The notes below the pieces were generated by a model that ran no database searches, was not told the DNA's origin, and was given only the letters and a program-made list of their open reading frames with translations. From the NCBI RefSeq assembly GCF_002743375.1, contig NZ_PDZC01000003.1:344188-408187 (forward strand): a DNA stretch of 64,000 bases, given 5' to 3'. The translations under genes were made by a program, and so were the position numbers. This document shows, piece by piece, positions 63,358 through 64,000 of this stretch. The DNA is from Sporosarcina sp. P34 (GTDB lineage: Bacteria > Bacillota > Bacilli > Bacillales_A > Planococcaceae). Within the stretch, counting starts at the first letter, position 1; every line of letters starts with the position of its first letter.

Positions 63358-64000
63358 GGTATGAGCGGGTGGGGCTAGTGATAGAGCGGTCGTGGCGGGA
63401 GTATGAGCGGGTGGTGCTGCAGATAGAGCGGGTAGCGTGTTGTATAGAGCGGTCGTGGCAGGAGTATGATTGGGTGCAGCCGTTGATAGAGCGGATAGTG
63501 CTATAGAGCGCCCATGGCGGGAGTATGAGCGCATGCGGCCAGTGATAGGGCGGTTAGCGTGTGTAGAGCGGTTGTGGTGGAAGTATGAGCGGGTGGAGCT
63601 GCAGATAGAGCGGCTAGCGTGTTGTATAGAGCGGTCGTGGCGGGAGTATGAGCGAGTGCAGCCGTTGATAGAGCGGCTAGCGCATGCTATAGAGCGCCCA
63701 TGGCGGAAGTATGAGCGTATGCGGCCAGTGATAGGGCGGTTAGCGTGTGTAGAGCGGTTGTGGTGGAAGTATGAGCGGGTGGAGCTGCAGATAGAGCGGC
63801 TAGCGTGTGGTATAGAGCGGTCGTGGCAGGAGTATGATCGGGTGCAGCCGTTGATAGAGCGGCTAGCGCATGCTATAGAGCGCCCATGGCGGGAGTATGA
63901 GCGCATGCGGCCAGTGATAGGGCGGTTAGCGTGTGTAGAGCGGTTGTGGTGGAAGTATGAGCGGGTGGAGCTGCAGATAGAGCGGGTAGCGTGTGGTGTA
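63358..64000 (+). repeat. 21-bp-periodic GAGCG array, tract 3, with 186-bp higher-order repeat
   Basis: About 30 GAGCG-type cores preceded by TAT or ATA run from 63363 to the window edge with 21-bp steps and a few 17-18-bp steps. The last 430 bases form a higher-order repeat of 186 bp (eight steps of 21 plus one of 18): the phrase GTTGTGGTGGAAGTATGAGC starts at 63571, 63757 and 63943. Because 21 and 186 are multiples of three, a 210-codon open frame appears on the minus strand (heptads RSYxxxx/RSIxxxx); it lacks protein character and is treated as a by-product. The array continues beyond the window. Confidence 0.92.

Noticed and set aside
63274..63906. 210-codon minus-strand open frame with RSYxxxx/RSIxxxx heptads
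   Set aside because: It is produced by the 21-bp repeat (seven codons per unit). It has no ribosome site or protein-like composition, and the same array pattern occurs in two other intergenic tracts without a comparable frame.
63358..64000. CRISPR array
   Set aside because: The constant part is only about 5-8 bases with 13-16 variable bases, far from a 24-37-base repeat with spacers, and no cas genes are present.

Overview
The window is a chromosomal segment of a low-to-mid GC, endospore-forming Bacillales bacterium, most likely of the Planococcaceae (Sporosarcina-like). Nearly all genes are on the + strand and their order follows the Bacillus subtilis stretch folC - comC - (spoIIB) - maf - radC - mreBCD - minCD - spoIVFAB - rplU - prp - rpmA - spo0B - obg - pheB - pheA - safA - yebC - ruvAB - queA - tgt - yajC - spoVB - comN - secDF - recJ - apt - relA - dtd - hisS - aspS - 6S RNA - tcdA. 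Genus is inferred from gene content and order only; no search was run.

Layout. 1-164: tail of folC. 263-12584: a complete type IV pilus locus at the site where B. subtilis keeps only comC. It holds minor pilins, a PilX-like protein, a VanW/G5 secreted protein, PilB, PilT, PilC, two pilins, PilM/PilN/PilO-like assembly proteins and the prepilin peptidase. 12676-20050: SpoIIB-like protein, maf, radC, the cell-shape and division genes mreBCD-minCD, and the sporulation protease pair spoIVFA-spoIVFB. 20070-23317: rplU with a structured leader, prp, rpmA, spo0B, obg. 23349-24720: pheB-pheA. 25133-27826: a SafA-like LysM coat protein, a CotS/APH-type kinase-like protein, yebC. 27887-33286: accessory block with a Fur-box-controlled heme oxygenase, a minus-strand tatA / Tat-substrate / GMC oxidoreductase operon, a lipoprotein and an FMN reductase. 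33977-49483: ruvAB-queA-tgt-yajC, yetF, spoVB (minus), comN, secDF, lapA, recJ (frameshifted), apt, relA, dtd. 49672-54780: T-box-controlled hisS, aspS, 6S RNA, tcdA. 54795-63245: gabD, a GDYXXLXY-type membrane protein and ilvA (minus), two small proteins, four DUF948 proteins around a DUF5652 protein, and an EAL-domain protein.

Functional links. The pilus locus has extension (PilB) and retraction (PilT) motors, so twitching or DNA-uptake-type dynamics are plausible. PilB carries an N-terminal MshEN-type domain, which in other bacteria binds c-di-GMP, and an EAL phosphodiesterase candidate lies at the end of the window. Prp, encoded between rplU and rpmA, trims the L27 N-terminus, and the LQFFA cleavage context is visible in rpmA. 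The minus-strand operon encodes both a Tat substrate and a TatA pore subunit.

Non-coding content is rich. Many intrinsic terminators, a T-box, an L21-type leader, a 6S RNA and a Fur box are readable. Two families of repeats are not explained by genes. One is a GAGCG motif repeated at almost exact 21-bp intervals in three intergenic tracts (21230-21365, 49497-49635, 63358-64000). The other is a palindromic element of about 160-190 bp with inverted ends, present in several full and internally deleted copies (24908, 33406, 33623, 51299, 51585); two of these copies now sit between hisS and aspS.
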